15,672 bases of DNA from Wolbachia pipientis (GTDB lineage: Bacteria > Pseudomonadota > Alphaproteobacteria > Rickettsiales > Anaplasmataceae), in contig NZ_JAHDJT010000006.1 in assembly GCF_023661085.1 (NCBI RefSeq), forward strand, positions 1-15,672, in the 5' to 3' direction. Of this stretch, positions 7,231-14,900 are shown one piece after another. The stretch's first letter is position 1, and each line of letters begins with the position of its first letter. Under the pieces are notes generated by a model. The model searched no databases and was not told the DNA's origin. It worked only from the letters and a program-made list of their open reading frames with translations. The position numbers were made by a program, and so were the translations under genes.

Positions 7231-7248
7231 TATTACTAAAGTAGTATC

Positions 7249-7336
7249 CTGGATCCCAGACTGGGATGACAAGAAAGGAGGCTTTGGAATAACAAGAAGA
7301 GGACACTGGTGTCGGGAGGAAAGTGTTGGAATGACA
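7249..7336. repeat. Decayed WPE-type palindromic material, intergenic
   Basis: CTGGATCCCAGACTGGGATGAC holds a shortened palindrome (ATCCCAG-A-CTGGGAT, 7253-7267). It is followed by three right-arm-like remnants: TTTGGAATAAC, GACACTGGTGTCGGGA and GTTGGAATGACAG. The style matches the half-unit train at the end of the addA insertion (CTGGAATGAC, GCTGGAATAAC). It marks an intergenic copy of the same family, degraded. Confidence 0.65.
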
Positions 7337-7422
7337 GAAGAATGGACTACTTAGGACTGCAGGCTCGACACAATGTTCATGTAACTTGTGTGGTACCCAG
7401 AGTTCAAGAACTTTTAGAAGAA

Positions 7423-7449
7423 AAAGAGGCAGACTTGATCTACCTCTTT
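7423..7449 (-). terminator. Putative Rho-independent terminator for the minus-strand cluster
   Basis: On the minus strand AAAGAGGTAG, a 7-base loop and CTGCCTCTTT form a stem of seven pairs, one mismatch and two more pairs, followed by TTCTTCT. It lies about 20 bp after the stop of the gene at 7470-8111, in the right orientation. Two further hairpins are next to it (7368-7391 and AGTTCAAGAACT at 7401-7412). Confidence 0.55.
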
Positions 7450-7469
7450 GTTTTACTTAAGTATACTGT

Positions 7470-8111
7470 TTACTTGTTTTGTTCCTGGCCTTGAGCAGGT
7501 GTAACAGAAGAAAGTTCGCCTAAATAAGTGTTAACCTCCTTAGCACCATCTTTATTTAAACCTAATTCTTCCAATTTCTTACTTTCATCTTTCACTTGAG
7601 TATATTTATCGTCAGCGCCTTTCACTTCTAGTGAATATGTCTCGAAGAGTAAAGTATTACCTAGCTCTTCAGTAGACTGACCACCAACAATAACACGGTA
7701 GTCCTTGCCTCCCAAGTTGAAGTCTACATAATATTGATCTTCTATAACCTTACCGTCTTTATCTTTATTTTTGTTATTTTCTTTTATTTTCTCAAACACG
7801 TCTCTTGTTACTAGCAACATTACCTGACCATCATAGTTAACAAGCTTCGGAGCTTTCGACTCAGATACTTCATTATTTTTGCTGATGGCATATACTGCTA
7901 AACCAATTAGTGCAACAGTAACAGTCGCTAATATACCCATTCCAAGTGGTGTGGCTGCAAAAGCTACAAGTGGAGCTAGAACTGGATATGAAAATGCCCA
8001 ATATGGTGATGAAAGTGCCACTGCTGCGCCTATGACATACAGAGAAGTAAGTGCAACAAGTGCAGTGTTCATTTTGTGGAATTGACCACGATGGTTTTTG
8101 AAAGTTAACAT
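7470..8111 (-). CDS. Hypothetical membrane-anchored protein, unrecognised family
   Basis: I do not recognise a characterised family. The 213-residue protein has a short basic N-terminus (MLTFKNHRGQFHK), then a hydrophobic half with likely membrane segments at about 16-34 and 57-77 and a hydrophobic Ala/Pro/Leu stretch between them (42-56), then a hydrophilic C-terminal half rich in Lys, Asp and Glu (from KNNEVSESKAPK at 78). That half holds a possible small beta-rich domain (QVMLLVTRDVF, YYVDFNLGGKDYRVIVGG, LLFETYSLEVKG) and a Gln-rich end. The ATG at 8111 is preferred over the GTG just before it because AAAGAGGTAG lies at good spacing, the clearest Shine-Dalgarno in the window. It has its own candidate promoter and a terminator, so it may be a separate, well-expressed unit. 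A Wolbachia-restricted envelope or secreted protein is possible but not shown. Confidence 0.75.
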   Translation of the reverse strand: MLTFKNHRGQFHKMNTALVALTSLYVIGAAVALSSPYWAFSYPVLAPLVAFAATPLGMGILATVTVALIGLAVYAISKNNEVSESKAPKLVNYDGQVMLLVTRDVFEKIKENNKNKDKDGKVIEDQYYVDFNLGGKDYRVIVGGQSTEELGNTLLFETYSLEVKGADDKYTQVKDESKKLEELGLNKDGAKEVNTYLGELSSVTPAQGQEQNK

Positions 8112-8114
8112 CAC

Positions 8115-8124
8115 TACCTCTTTA
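8115..8124 (-). promoter_or_regulatory. Strong ribosome binding site of the hypothetical membrane protein
   Basis: AAAGAGGTAG on the minus strand ends three bases before the ATG at 8111 (GAGGT core about five bases away). It supports ATG 8111 rather than GTG 8114, and is stronger than the sites of neighbouring genes. Confidence 0.6.
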
Positions 8125-8128
8125 ATAA

Positions 8129-8158
8129 ATTATTAATATACTTAAAATCATATGTAAA
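8129..8158 (-). promoter_or_regulatory. Candidate sigma-70 promoter of the hypothetical membrane protein
   Basis: On the minus strand TTTACA (8158-8153), an 18-bp spacer and AATAAT (8134-8129) match the -35 in four of six and the -10 in five of six positions, just upstream of the ribosome site. AT-rich DNA gives such matches by chance, so support is moderate. Confidence 0.35.
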
Positions 8159-8220
8159 AAATTACTTCGGTTAAGAATTTTTTGATGTAAAAATCAACTA
8201 ATAGGTAACATTTGCATAAA

Positions 8221-8667
8221 CTACCTACCACTTGAGCCAAAACCCCCCGCATTTCGGTCAGTTTCTCCTACGTAAAATCTTTTTGTATCATCCCAAATCA
8301 CCTGAAACACAGGAGTAATAAGGATTTGTGCGATCCTATCTCCCCTTTTTATTTCATATGGTTGATTGCTGAAATTAATCAAGCAAACTTTAACTTCACC
8401 TCGATAATCAGAATCTATAGTGCCCGGAGAATTTAAGACAGTGATCCCATGTTTTGCAGCAAGGCCAGAACGCGGGCGAACTTGTCCTTCAAAACCACTT
8501 GGTATTGCAATTATAATTCCAGTTGGAATAAGTAGCCTTTCAAGCGGATTTAAAATAGCAGAGTCATTCAGCGCAGCATAAAGATCCATACCAGCGCTCT
8601 GTGTAGTTGCGTAACACGGAAGAGGCAGATCTTCTCCATGTGATAATCTTTTTACTTCTACTTTCAT
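8221..8667 (-). CDS. dut: Deoxyuridine 5'-triphosphate nucleotidohydrolase (dUTPase)
   Basis: Trimeric enzyme converting dUTP to dUMP and pyrophosphate, which keeps uracil out of DNA and feeds dTMP synthesis. All five trimeric dUTPase motifs are present in 148 residues: SAGMDLYA (24-31), PRSGLAAKHG (65-74), LNSPGTIDSDYRGEVKV (78-94, catalytic D85), RGDRIAQILI (108-117) and the C-terminal arm RNAGGFGSSG (138-147). The ATG at 8667 is preferred over a TTG at 8694, because AAGAAG precedes the ATG and the protein then begins at the normal family position. It follows holA on the same strand after a 133-bp gap in which I see no gene. Confidence 0.96.
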   Translation of the reverse strand: MKVEVKRLSHGEDLPLPCYATTQSAGMDLYAALNDSAILNPLERLLIPTGIIIAIPSGFEGQVRPRSGLAAKHGITVLNSPGTIDSDYRGEVKVCLINFSNQPYEIKRGDRIAQILITPVFQVIWDDTKRFYVGETDRNAGGFGSSGR

Positions 8668-8800
8668 GTTACTTCTTTGCACTTTATCTATCAAAGTTTA
8701 AATTATAGCACATAAATCGTATCTGCAAAAGTATAAACAACGTCTTTCGGTGCTTGATATGAAAAAGCTACAATTTGTGCCACAGTTTAGCTCTAATATC

Positions 8801-9799
8801 TCAAGTGTCAGCCATTTGCAGTGCATGTTGAAAGATCATTTTATGATCTAAATCAGTTTTTTTACAGATGACCTCTAATCTTATCAACCTTTCTAAGATT
8901 TTTCTGAGTTCTAAAAGTTGAAAATTTTTCAAATGAAGCTTGAAACTTTGCAACTGCTTGAAGAACAATGGGGGACTCAGCTGATCAATTGCAGCCTGTT
9001 CGCTCATTCCACTTTGTATTAACAGCAAAACGTTTTCAAGGCGCAGGAAATAATTTGATATAATACGAATTAACGCTATCGGTGAAAAATTCTCCTGTAA
9101 TATCAGTGTATCGGAAATTTTGATGAAATTTGCCATATCTTTATTTGCTATAGCAGAGCACAGGTTATCAAGTGTAACATAATCGTTGCTGGAAGCTGAA
9201 AGGCACAGTTCTACATCAGCAGGTTTAAGATCTTTTCTCTCTCCTAGGTACAAAACTAATTTCTCAAGTTCTGAGTATATAGGCAGCTTGCTATGATTAA
9301 AGTAAGATTGCAAATGGTAGATTACTTCACTTGTGTATTTTATGCCGTTTTGTTTCAAGTAACTAGATACAATGTCGTAAAGGTTACTACTACTATCTTT
9401 ATAGCAAGCAATTACGCCAAAAATTTTTGAGCTTTCCATATAACTTTTAGTTGTAGAACTATATGGTAGATCATTTGCTATTATCATTACGTAATGATCA
9501 TTTGTGTTATGATCCAATACGTTTTTTAACTCTTTAGATATACTTCCACTTACATTTATCAGCTTAACTAATTTCTTGTTAGCAAACATCGAAACGTTTG
9601 CTAACTCAGAGAGTAATAAACCAGGTGACTTATTCACTGTTGCAAAGTCCATTACCTGAACTGAGTAATCACCCAGACTGGCAATTATCTCCTGTACGAA
9701 AAAATCAATCCTACTATTGTCGCTTCCATGAACTAACACACCTTTTAAAGTATCAGGTTTCTCTAGGAATTTTTTGATCTTAGATGGTGTAACTTTCAT
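8801..9799 (-). CDS. holA: DNA polymerase III delta subunit
   Basis: Clamp-loader subunit that opens the beta sliding clamp. The 332-residue protein starts MKVTPSKIKKFLEKPDTLKGVLVHGSDNSRID, where the degenerate P-loop position (VHGSDNSRI) and following FFVQEIIASLG are characteristic of HolA. The middle has KLVKLINVSG followed by the VMIIANDLPYSSTTK sensor-like segment. The last third (from about 215, LDNLCSAIANKDMANFIKISDTLI...) is the helical collar domain. As usual for delta, no Walker lysine or Walker B aspartate pair is apparent. ATG start. Same strand as znuB upstream (59-bp gap) and dut downstream. Overall similarity to HolA is moderate, as expected for this fast-evolving family. Confidence 0.88.
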   Translation of the reverse strand: MKVTPSKIKKFLEKPDTLKGVLVHGSDNSRIDFFVQEIIASLGDYSVQVMDFATVNKSPGLLLSELANVSMFANKKLVKLINVSGSISKELKNVLDHNTNDHYVMIIANDLPYSSTTKSYMESSKIFGVIACYKDSSSNLYDIVSSYLKQNGIKYTSEVIYHLQSYFNHSKLPIYSELEKLVLYLGERKDLKPADVELCLSASSNDYVTLDNLCSAIANKDMANFIKISDTLILQENFSPIALIRIISNYFLRLENVLLLIQSGMSEQAAIDQLSPPLFFKQLQSFKLHLKNFQLLELRKILERLIRLEVICKKTDLDHKMIFQHALQMADT

Positions 9800-9858
9800 G
9801 CGCCCTATATCATCTCATTTGATTATATATGATTAGACCTTTAACACCTAGAGCAAAG

Positions 9859-10668
9859 TTAAGCTAATCTATTTAATATCAACTTCATAAAATAGGCGAT
9901 AATTAAGTATGCAGCTGCAATAAGTATAATCGCAGGTCCTGTTAATAAGTCGAAACTTACAGACAACATAAGGCCTGATATTCCAGAGATCACAGAAAAA
10001 ACCGTCGCAATGATAACCATCTGCATTGGAGTTTTTGAGATAAGCCTTGCAGATGCAGCCGGTATTAACAAAAATGCAGCAATGAGTAATATTCCTATTA
10101 ATTGAGCAGAAACTGCTATAAATATGGCAAGAGTAATTAAAAATTCTAGCCTGACTAAATTCACGTTAACCTTTTCAACTGTTGCTAAATCTTGGTTGAT
10201 TGAAATTATTAGCCAGTAGCGCCATCTAAATGCTAATATCAAAATAACCACTACTGAAGTTAAAAAAATCAATACTATGTCACTCTGCTCCAGTGTTAAT
10301 ATGTCGCCAAATAGCGAGTTAATAATGCTGCTATTTCTTGATGGAAGAAAGGACATCAGTATTAAACTTGATGATAAAACTACGTTAGTAACGATATTTA
10401 ATATCGTATCAACAGAATACAACCTATCAAAATTAAGGGAAAGCAGTATTGCAAAAGCAATTGCTATAAACATTATGCTGATTGAGGGAGTAGTCTTAAA
10501 AATTAAAGCCAGTGCAACGCCAAGCAACGAAGAATGAGACAAGCTATCACCCAGGTACGACAATCTCTGCCATATCATAAATGACCCCAGTGCACCTGTC
10601 ACGAGGCCAATTATAACTATCGCAATCAGGCTGTTGATGAAAAAGTCCTGTGAAAACATTTCAAACAT
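9859..10668 (-). CDS. znuB: Zinc/manganese ABC transporter permease, ZnuB type
   Basis: Inner-membrane permease of the ABC-3 metal family, working with a ZnuA-like binding protein and ZnuC-like ATPase that are not in this window. The 269-residue protein is hydrophobic throughout with roughly seven to nine predicted spans. It opens with the family pattern FINSLIAIVIIGLVTGALGSFMIWQRLSYLGDSLSHSSLLGVALA (about 11-55). Later come LVRLEFLITLAIFIAVSAQLIGILLIAAFLLIPAASARL and the final ISGISGLMLSVSFDLLTGPAIILIAAAYLI, both ABC-3 hallmarks. The ATG lies one base after the stop of the Mth938-domain gene, so the two are probably translated together. Metal specificity (Zn or Mn) cannot be read from the sequence. 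Confidence 0.92.
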   Translation of the reverse strand: MFEMFSQDFFINSLIAIVIIGLVTGALGSFMIWQRLSYLGDSLSHSSLLGVALALIFKTTPSISIMFIAIAFAILLSLNFDRLYSVDTILNIVTNVVLSSSLILMSFLPSRNSSIINSLFGDILTLEQSDIVLIFLTSVVVILILAFRWRYWLIISINQDLATVEKVNVNLVRLEFLITLAIFIAVSAQLIGILLIAAFLLIPAASARLISKTPMQMVIIATVFSVISGISGLMLSVSFDLLTGPAIILIAAAYLIIAYFMKLILNRLA

Positions 10669-10669
10669 G

Positions 10670-11035
10670 CTATATGGCCCTTAAGTAAGTGACAACAAAC
10701 CTGTCTTCGGATATCAGAACATTATGGGTTCTGCATGCAGAACCTGTTGTCATAAATTCAAAACTTAAACCTTTTTGCTCCATGAGATAGGATTTCACCG
10801 AAGAATTTAATGCATTGCGTGTTTTACCGGTACCTATCAACAAAATTTCTATTTCCTCTGTTAAAAAAGATTTAAAATGCTCCTTGCTATTTATATCACT
10901 CTCTTTCAGTTCAATCACTTTCTCAGGAAAAACTATAATTGAGCCATGATATTCTTGATCATTCACCAAAAATTTTCCTTTTCCGTAACTGCCTATAAAG
11001 TTTTTATTCGTAGAAACTAAAGGAATTATGTCCAT
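10670..11035 (-). CDS. Mth938-like domain protein (DUF498, NDUFAF3 related)
   Basis: Small soluble protein of 121 residues with the Mth938 fold pattern: FIGSYGKGKFLVNDQEYHGSIIVFPEKVIEL at the N-terminus, EEIEILLIGTGKTRNALNSSVKSYL in the middle, and SFEFMTTGSACRTHNVLISEDRFVVTYLRAI at the end. Human NDUFAF3 and many alphaproteobacterial proteins share this domain; in mitochondria it helps assemble complex I, while the bacterial role is not established. It starts three bases after the ispE stop and ends one base before znuB, a tight three-gene cluster. Nothing suggests damage. Confidence 0.85.
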   Translation of the reverse strand: MDIIPLVSTNKNFIGSYGKGKFLVNDQEYHGSIIVFPEKVIELKESDINSKEHFKSFLTEEIEILLIGTGKTRNALNSSVKSYLMEQKGLSFEFMTTGSACRTHNVLISEDRFVVTYLRAI

Positions 11036-11038
11036 AAA

Positions 11039-11905
11039 TCAAGTTATTAATTGAGTGTCACATACCCAACATTCTGGCTGCTTTTCTTTGATATTCGCTG
11101 CAGCAGCTTTTGCATTCTCTTCATTATCGAATATCCCAAAACACGCTACACCGCTGCCCGACATGCGAGACAGTATAGAGCCTTTTTGTGACTCTAGTGC
11201 TAGTATCACATCTTCAATTTCAGGCACAAGACTTACTGCTATCTCTTGAAGATCGTTTTTCGTCTCTTTGAGAAGCTTCAGCAGATCCTTTTCAGCATCA
11301 CTACTCCATTCAATTGGTTTTGAAAAATCCCCTTTATATTTAGAAAATACCTCTGGTGTGCTCAAAAACTTTTTTTTCGGTTTCGCCAGTACTATATTTG
11401 TAGGTAAAGAGAATTTTTCTATGGGACACAACTCTTCACCAATACCTCTAACCAAAACTGGTTTACTATCTACACTTGCAGGAACATCAGCACCAACGCT
11501 TAAAGCTATTTCATTTAAAATTGATCTATCAATTTCCCATAACTTCCCTAGTGTACGTATTATAGCCCCAGCATCTGAGGAGCCACTACCCAAACCCGCA
11601 GCAGTTGGTATATTTTTCACAACCTTTACAATGACTTTAGTTCGCGCAGGAGCATATCTAAGCAGTAGATTAACTGCTCTCATTACGGTGTTGTACCTGT
11701 TATTTATTCTAAGTTCGGAATTTACAAATTCAACTACAGAGTTGTCGTATCTGAAATTCTTTTCACCTACCTTTATCTCCAAAAAATTGGAAAGATTGGC
11801 AAAAACAAATAAGCCTTCAATTAAGTGATACCCTATTTCTTCTTTCCCTACAACATGCAAAAAAAGGTTAACTTTTGCAGGAGCCTTTACACAAAAACTT
11901 TTCAT
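11039..11905 (-). CDS. ispE: 4-diphosphocytidyl-2-C-methyl-D-erythritol kinase
   Basis: GHMP kinase of the MEP isoprenoid pathway; phosphorylates the 2-hydroxyl of CDP-methylerythritol. The 288-residue frame shows the three GHMP motifs: APAKVNLFLHVVGKEEIGYH (8-27, catalytic-site K11), the ATP-binding NIPTAAGLGSGSSDAGAIIRTL (98-119; usual form P-x-x-A-G-L-G-G-G-S-S-D-A), and LSRMSGSGVACFGIF near the C-terminus. GADVPASVDSKPVLVRGIGE (138-157) holds the catalytic D140. Glycine to serine at one position of the motif 2 loop (GSGSSD instead of GGGSSD) is a mild variation. It heads the tight ispE, Mth938, znuB cluster and diverges from addA with 83 bp between starts, an AT-rich gap that must hold both promoters. 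Confidence 0.95.
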   Translation of the reverse strand: MKSFCVKAPAKVNLFLHVVGKEEIGYHLIEGLFVFANLSNFLEIKVGEKNFRYDNSVVEFVNSELRINNRYNTVMRAVNLLLRYAPARTKVIVKVVKNIPTAAGLGSGSSDAGAIIRTLGKLWEIDRSILNEIALSVGADVPASVDSKPVLVRGIGEELCPIEKFSLPTNIVLAKPKKKFLSTPEVFSKYKGDFSKPIEWSSDAEKDLLKLLKETKNDLQEIAVSLVPEIEDVILALESQKGSILSRMSGSGVACFGIFDNEENAKAAAANIKEKQPECWVCDTQLIT

Positions 11906-11988
11906 TTGTATATCTTCACTAATACTACTTTCACATTATATTTTATAATGCCATTTTAGTCAAATTTTATACGATTTTTACATTTTTG

Positions 11989-14900
11989 ATGAGATTAAAT
12001 GCAATAAATCCTAGCCTCTCTGTGTGGGTAAACGCGTCTGCTGGCACAGGCAAAACCAAAATCTTAATAGATAGAGTATTAAGACTTTTATTGGAAAACA
12101 AAAGGAATATTCTCTGCTTAACATTTATTAATGCTGCAGCAAATGAGATGGAAAGTCGCATTCACAGCACACTCAGTAAGTGGGCAATATGCTCAAGAAG
12201 TGTGCTGGCAGCAGACCTAGAGCAATTGGGTCTCTCTTTAATGTCATCCCACACGTCATCTCATCCTTCGGCATCATCTCAGCATCCCCATTTATCATCT
12301 CAGCACCCCCATTTGTCATCCCAGTGCTCGACACTGGGATCTAGAGAAAACGAAGGTCAAGCAAGAAGGCTTTTCTCTGAACTGGAAAATCTGGGTTTAA
12401 CTATCCAGACCATACATGCTTTTTGTTACAAATTGATTTCTAGCTTCCCTGTGGAGGCTGGCATCGCTCCAAATTGTACGCTGAGCGAATGCAAAGAATT
12501 ACATTCCATCATATTTGACAAAACACTTCATAACGAAACTGTGCAGGGTGATATTAACCTTATCGCAGCCGAGGTTGATGAAAACAAACTACGCGACCTG
12601 CTTTATACTTTGTGCGCAAAAAGACCGTTATCAGCAGATGATTTAGAGTATATCAAAGATAAACTGAGCGCCCCAGATGAAATTCGTGGATTACAGAGTG
12701 AAACGATTGGGCACGTGGAAAGATTAGCTGAAATATTAAGCGAGGGCAGCAAAAGAGATCAAAGTTACAGTACAATGCTCCACGATTGGTGTAAACCACC
12801 TGCCATTCCAGCACGTAACGCTGGAAGCCAGAAAAAAAGAAGTATGGACCCTAGCGTCAGCTACTTGGATGACACCAATATAGAAACCCTAATCAAAGTA
12901 TTTTTAAAATCAGAATCAAACGAAAAAAAAAGCATATCATCCATCATAACAAAGGGGACTTTGGAGAAATTCAAAGATGCAGAACAGATCATAGAAAATA
13001 TTCAAAATGTAGTATTTACTCATGTGAGAGATGTGAATTCTTATCAGATATTCAAGAAAACCAGCAGTTTACTCAAAATATTTAAAGTATACGTTGATCT
13101 ATATAATGATGAAAAATCAAAGAAAGCACTGCTCGACTACAATGATATAATCCATTTAGCAACAAATCTTCTTGGCAACCCAGAGTATAAAGATTGGGTA
13201 TTGTTTAACTTAGATCAAAAAATAGACCATATCCTCGTTGATGAGGCGCAAGACAATAGCATCAGTCAGTGGAAAATTATAACAAATCTCTGTGATGAAT
13301 TTTTTACCGGTGGTGATGAAAAGCGAACCTTGTTTGTTGTTGGTGACGTAAAACAATCTATTTACAGATTTCAAGGAGCAAATCCTCACCTATTCAACTA
13401 CATGCAACAATACTTTCGCACAAAAACCGGCGGCAGAGACTGGATATCATGTCAACTTGAAAAATCATTTCGCTCCACTCCGCACATTCTAGCACTTGTA
13501 GACAGATTATTTAACAACTTTCGTGAAGAGATATCTTTTGTCGATAGTGAAATAAAGCATATTCCACATAGAGAAAACGATCAAGGATACATTGAAATTT
13601 GGCCGTTATTACCAAGATGTAAGGAGGAAGAGCAGCAAGCCTTACAAATTCATTTAACACAGAGAAAAGATCATGTAATAGTAGAGCGATTGCTCGCTCA
13701 GGCAATAGCCCACAAAGTTCACAATTGGTTAAATGAAGGACGGATTTTAGTCGCTAAAGACCGCCATATAGAACCAAGGGACATTATGATCCTGGTACGG
13801 CAGAGAAATGTGTTAGTTGACTACGTAATAAGCGAACTTAAAAAAGCAAACGTGCCGGTTATAGGACGGGACTATTTTAGAATCATGGACTATATAGCTG
13901 TGCAGGACTTGATAGCTTTGGCTGAATTTTTACTCCTGCCGACAAACGATTTGGCTCTTGCGAATGTTTTAAAATCACCTCTATTTAATTTCACTGAGGA
14001 TGATTTATTCAATGTTGCATACGATCGTAAAGAACATTCGTTATGGGAAAGACTTGAAGATTATCATGGGGTTATCTATAGTGAATTAAACTATCTCATT
14101 AACTTATCTCACGTAGAGTCCTCTCTTACATTATTCACGCATGTATTGCGTACAGGCAAGAAGAAATTTGCTGCAAGGCTAGGTCTTGAATGCTTTGAGA
14201 TCTTAGATGAATTCATGAACCTTGTACTGCAATTTGAAAACCCATCTCTTCAAGCATTTGTTCAGTGGATCAAGGAGAATAATCCGGAGATTAAAACCGA
14301 TATGCAATCAGAACGTAATGCTGTACGGATAATGACAATTCATAAATCGAAAGGTCTACAAGCTCCTATAGTGTTTTTGGTTGATACAAACACAGTGCCA
14401 AGAAACAGTGAAAGCATTGTTTTTGATGCAATGGAAGCACCATTTTGGTGTGGAAAAAACGATAACGCTTATTGTGATCAAGTAAAAAGAGAGAAAAAAC
14501 TAGAGGATTATAATGAATATTTGCGTTTGCTATATGTAGCACTCACGCGTGCTGAAGATGAGTTATACATTTTAGGTAAAGAGCCAGTGCAAAAGGGTTC
14601 TTGGTATGATCTAATCACTAAGTATGGAGAACCATATAAGAGGAAACAAGCAGACTTACGTCCAATATTTAAAGAAAAGGTTGAAGTATTATGCATGAAT
14701 GCAAACTACCCCTCTGTTTATAAAAAACGTGATTATTTTGATGTTCCAGTGATTTCACCTCCACCAAACCTATCTATATCATCCCAACATTTATCATCCC
14801 AGCACCCCCCTTTGTCATTCCAGCACTTGATGCTGGAATCCAGTGAAAAAAAAGAATGGATCCCAGTGTCGAAGCACTGGGATGACAAAAAAAGGAGCAC

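Noticed and set aside
7309..7494. 61-codon plus-strand frame (inner start MDYLGLQARHNVHV...)
   Set aside because: It starts inside decayed palindrome material, spans the hairpins and terminator, and runs into the 3' end of the minus-strand gene at 7470; no ribosome site. More likely a by-product of structured DNA.
8668..8800. Gap between holA and dut examined for a tRNA or small RNA
   Set aside because: No cloverleaf, anticodon arm or conserved TTC loop found; no convincing hairpin with a T tail.
10277..10537. 86-codon plus-strand frame opposite znuB
   Set aside because: Shadow of the permease gene; no start signal and no recognisable domain.
11268..11828. 186-codon plus-strand frame opposite ispE
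   Set aside because: Antisense shadow of a well-supported GHMP kinase; composition is Ser/Phe/Thr-rich as typical of antisense frames; no motifs.
12243..12342. Short regular repeats considered as a CRISPR array
   Set aside because: Units are contiguous 21-bp tandem copies without unique spacers, lie inside addA, and match palindrome half-arms.
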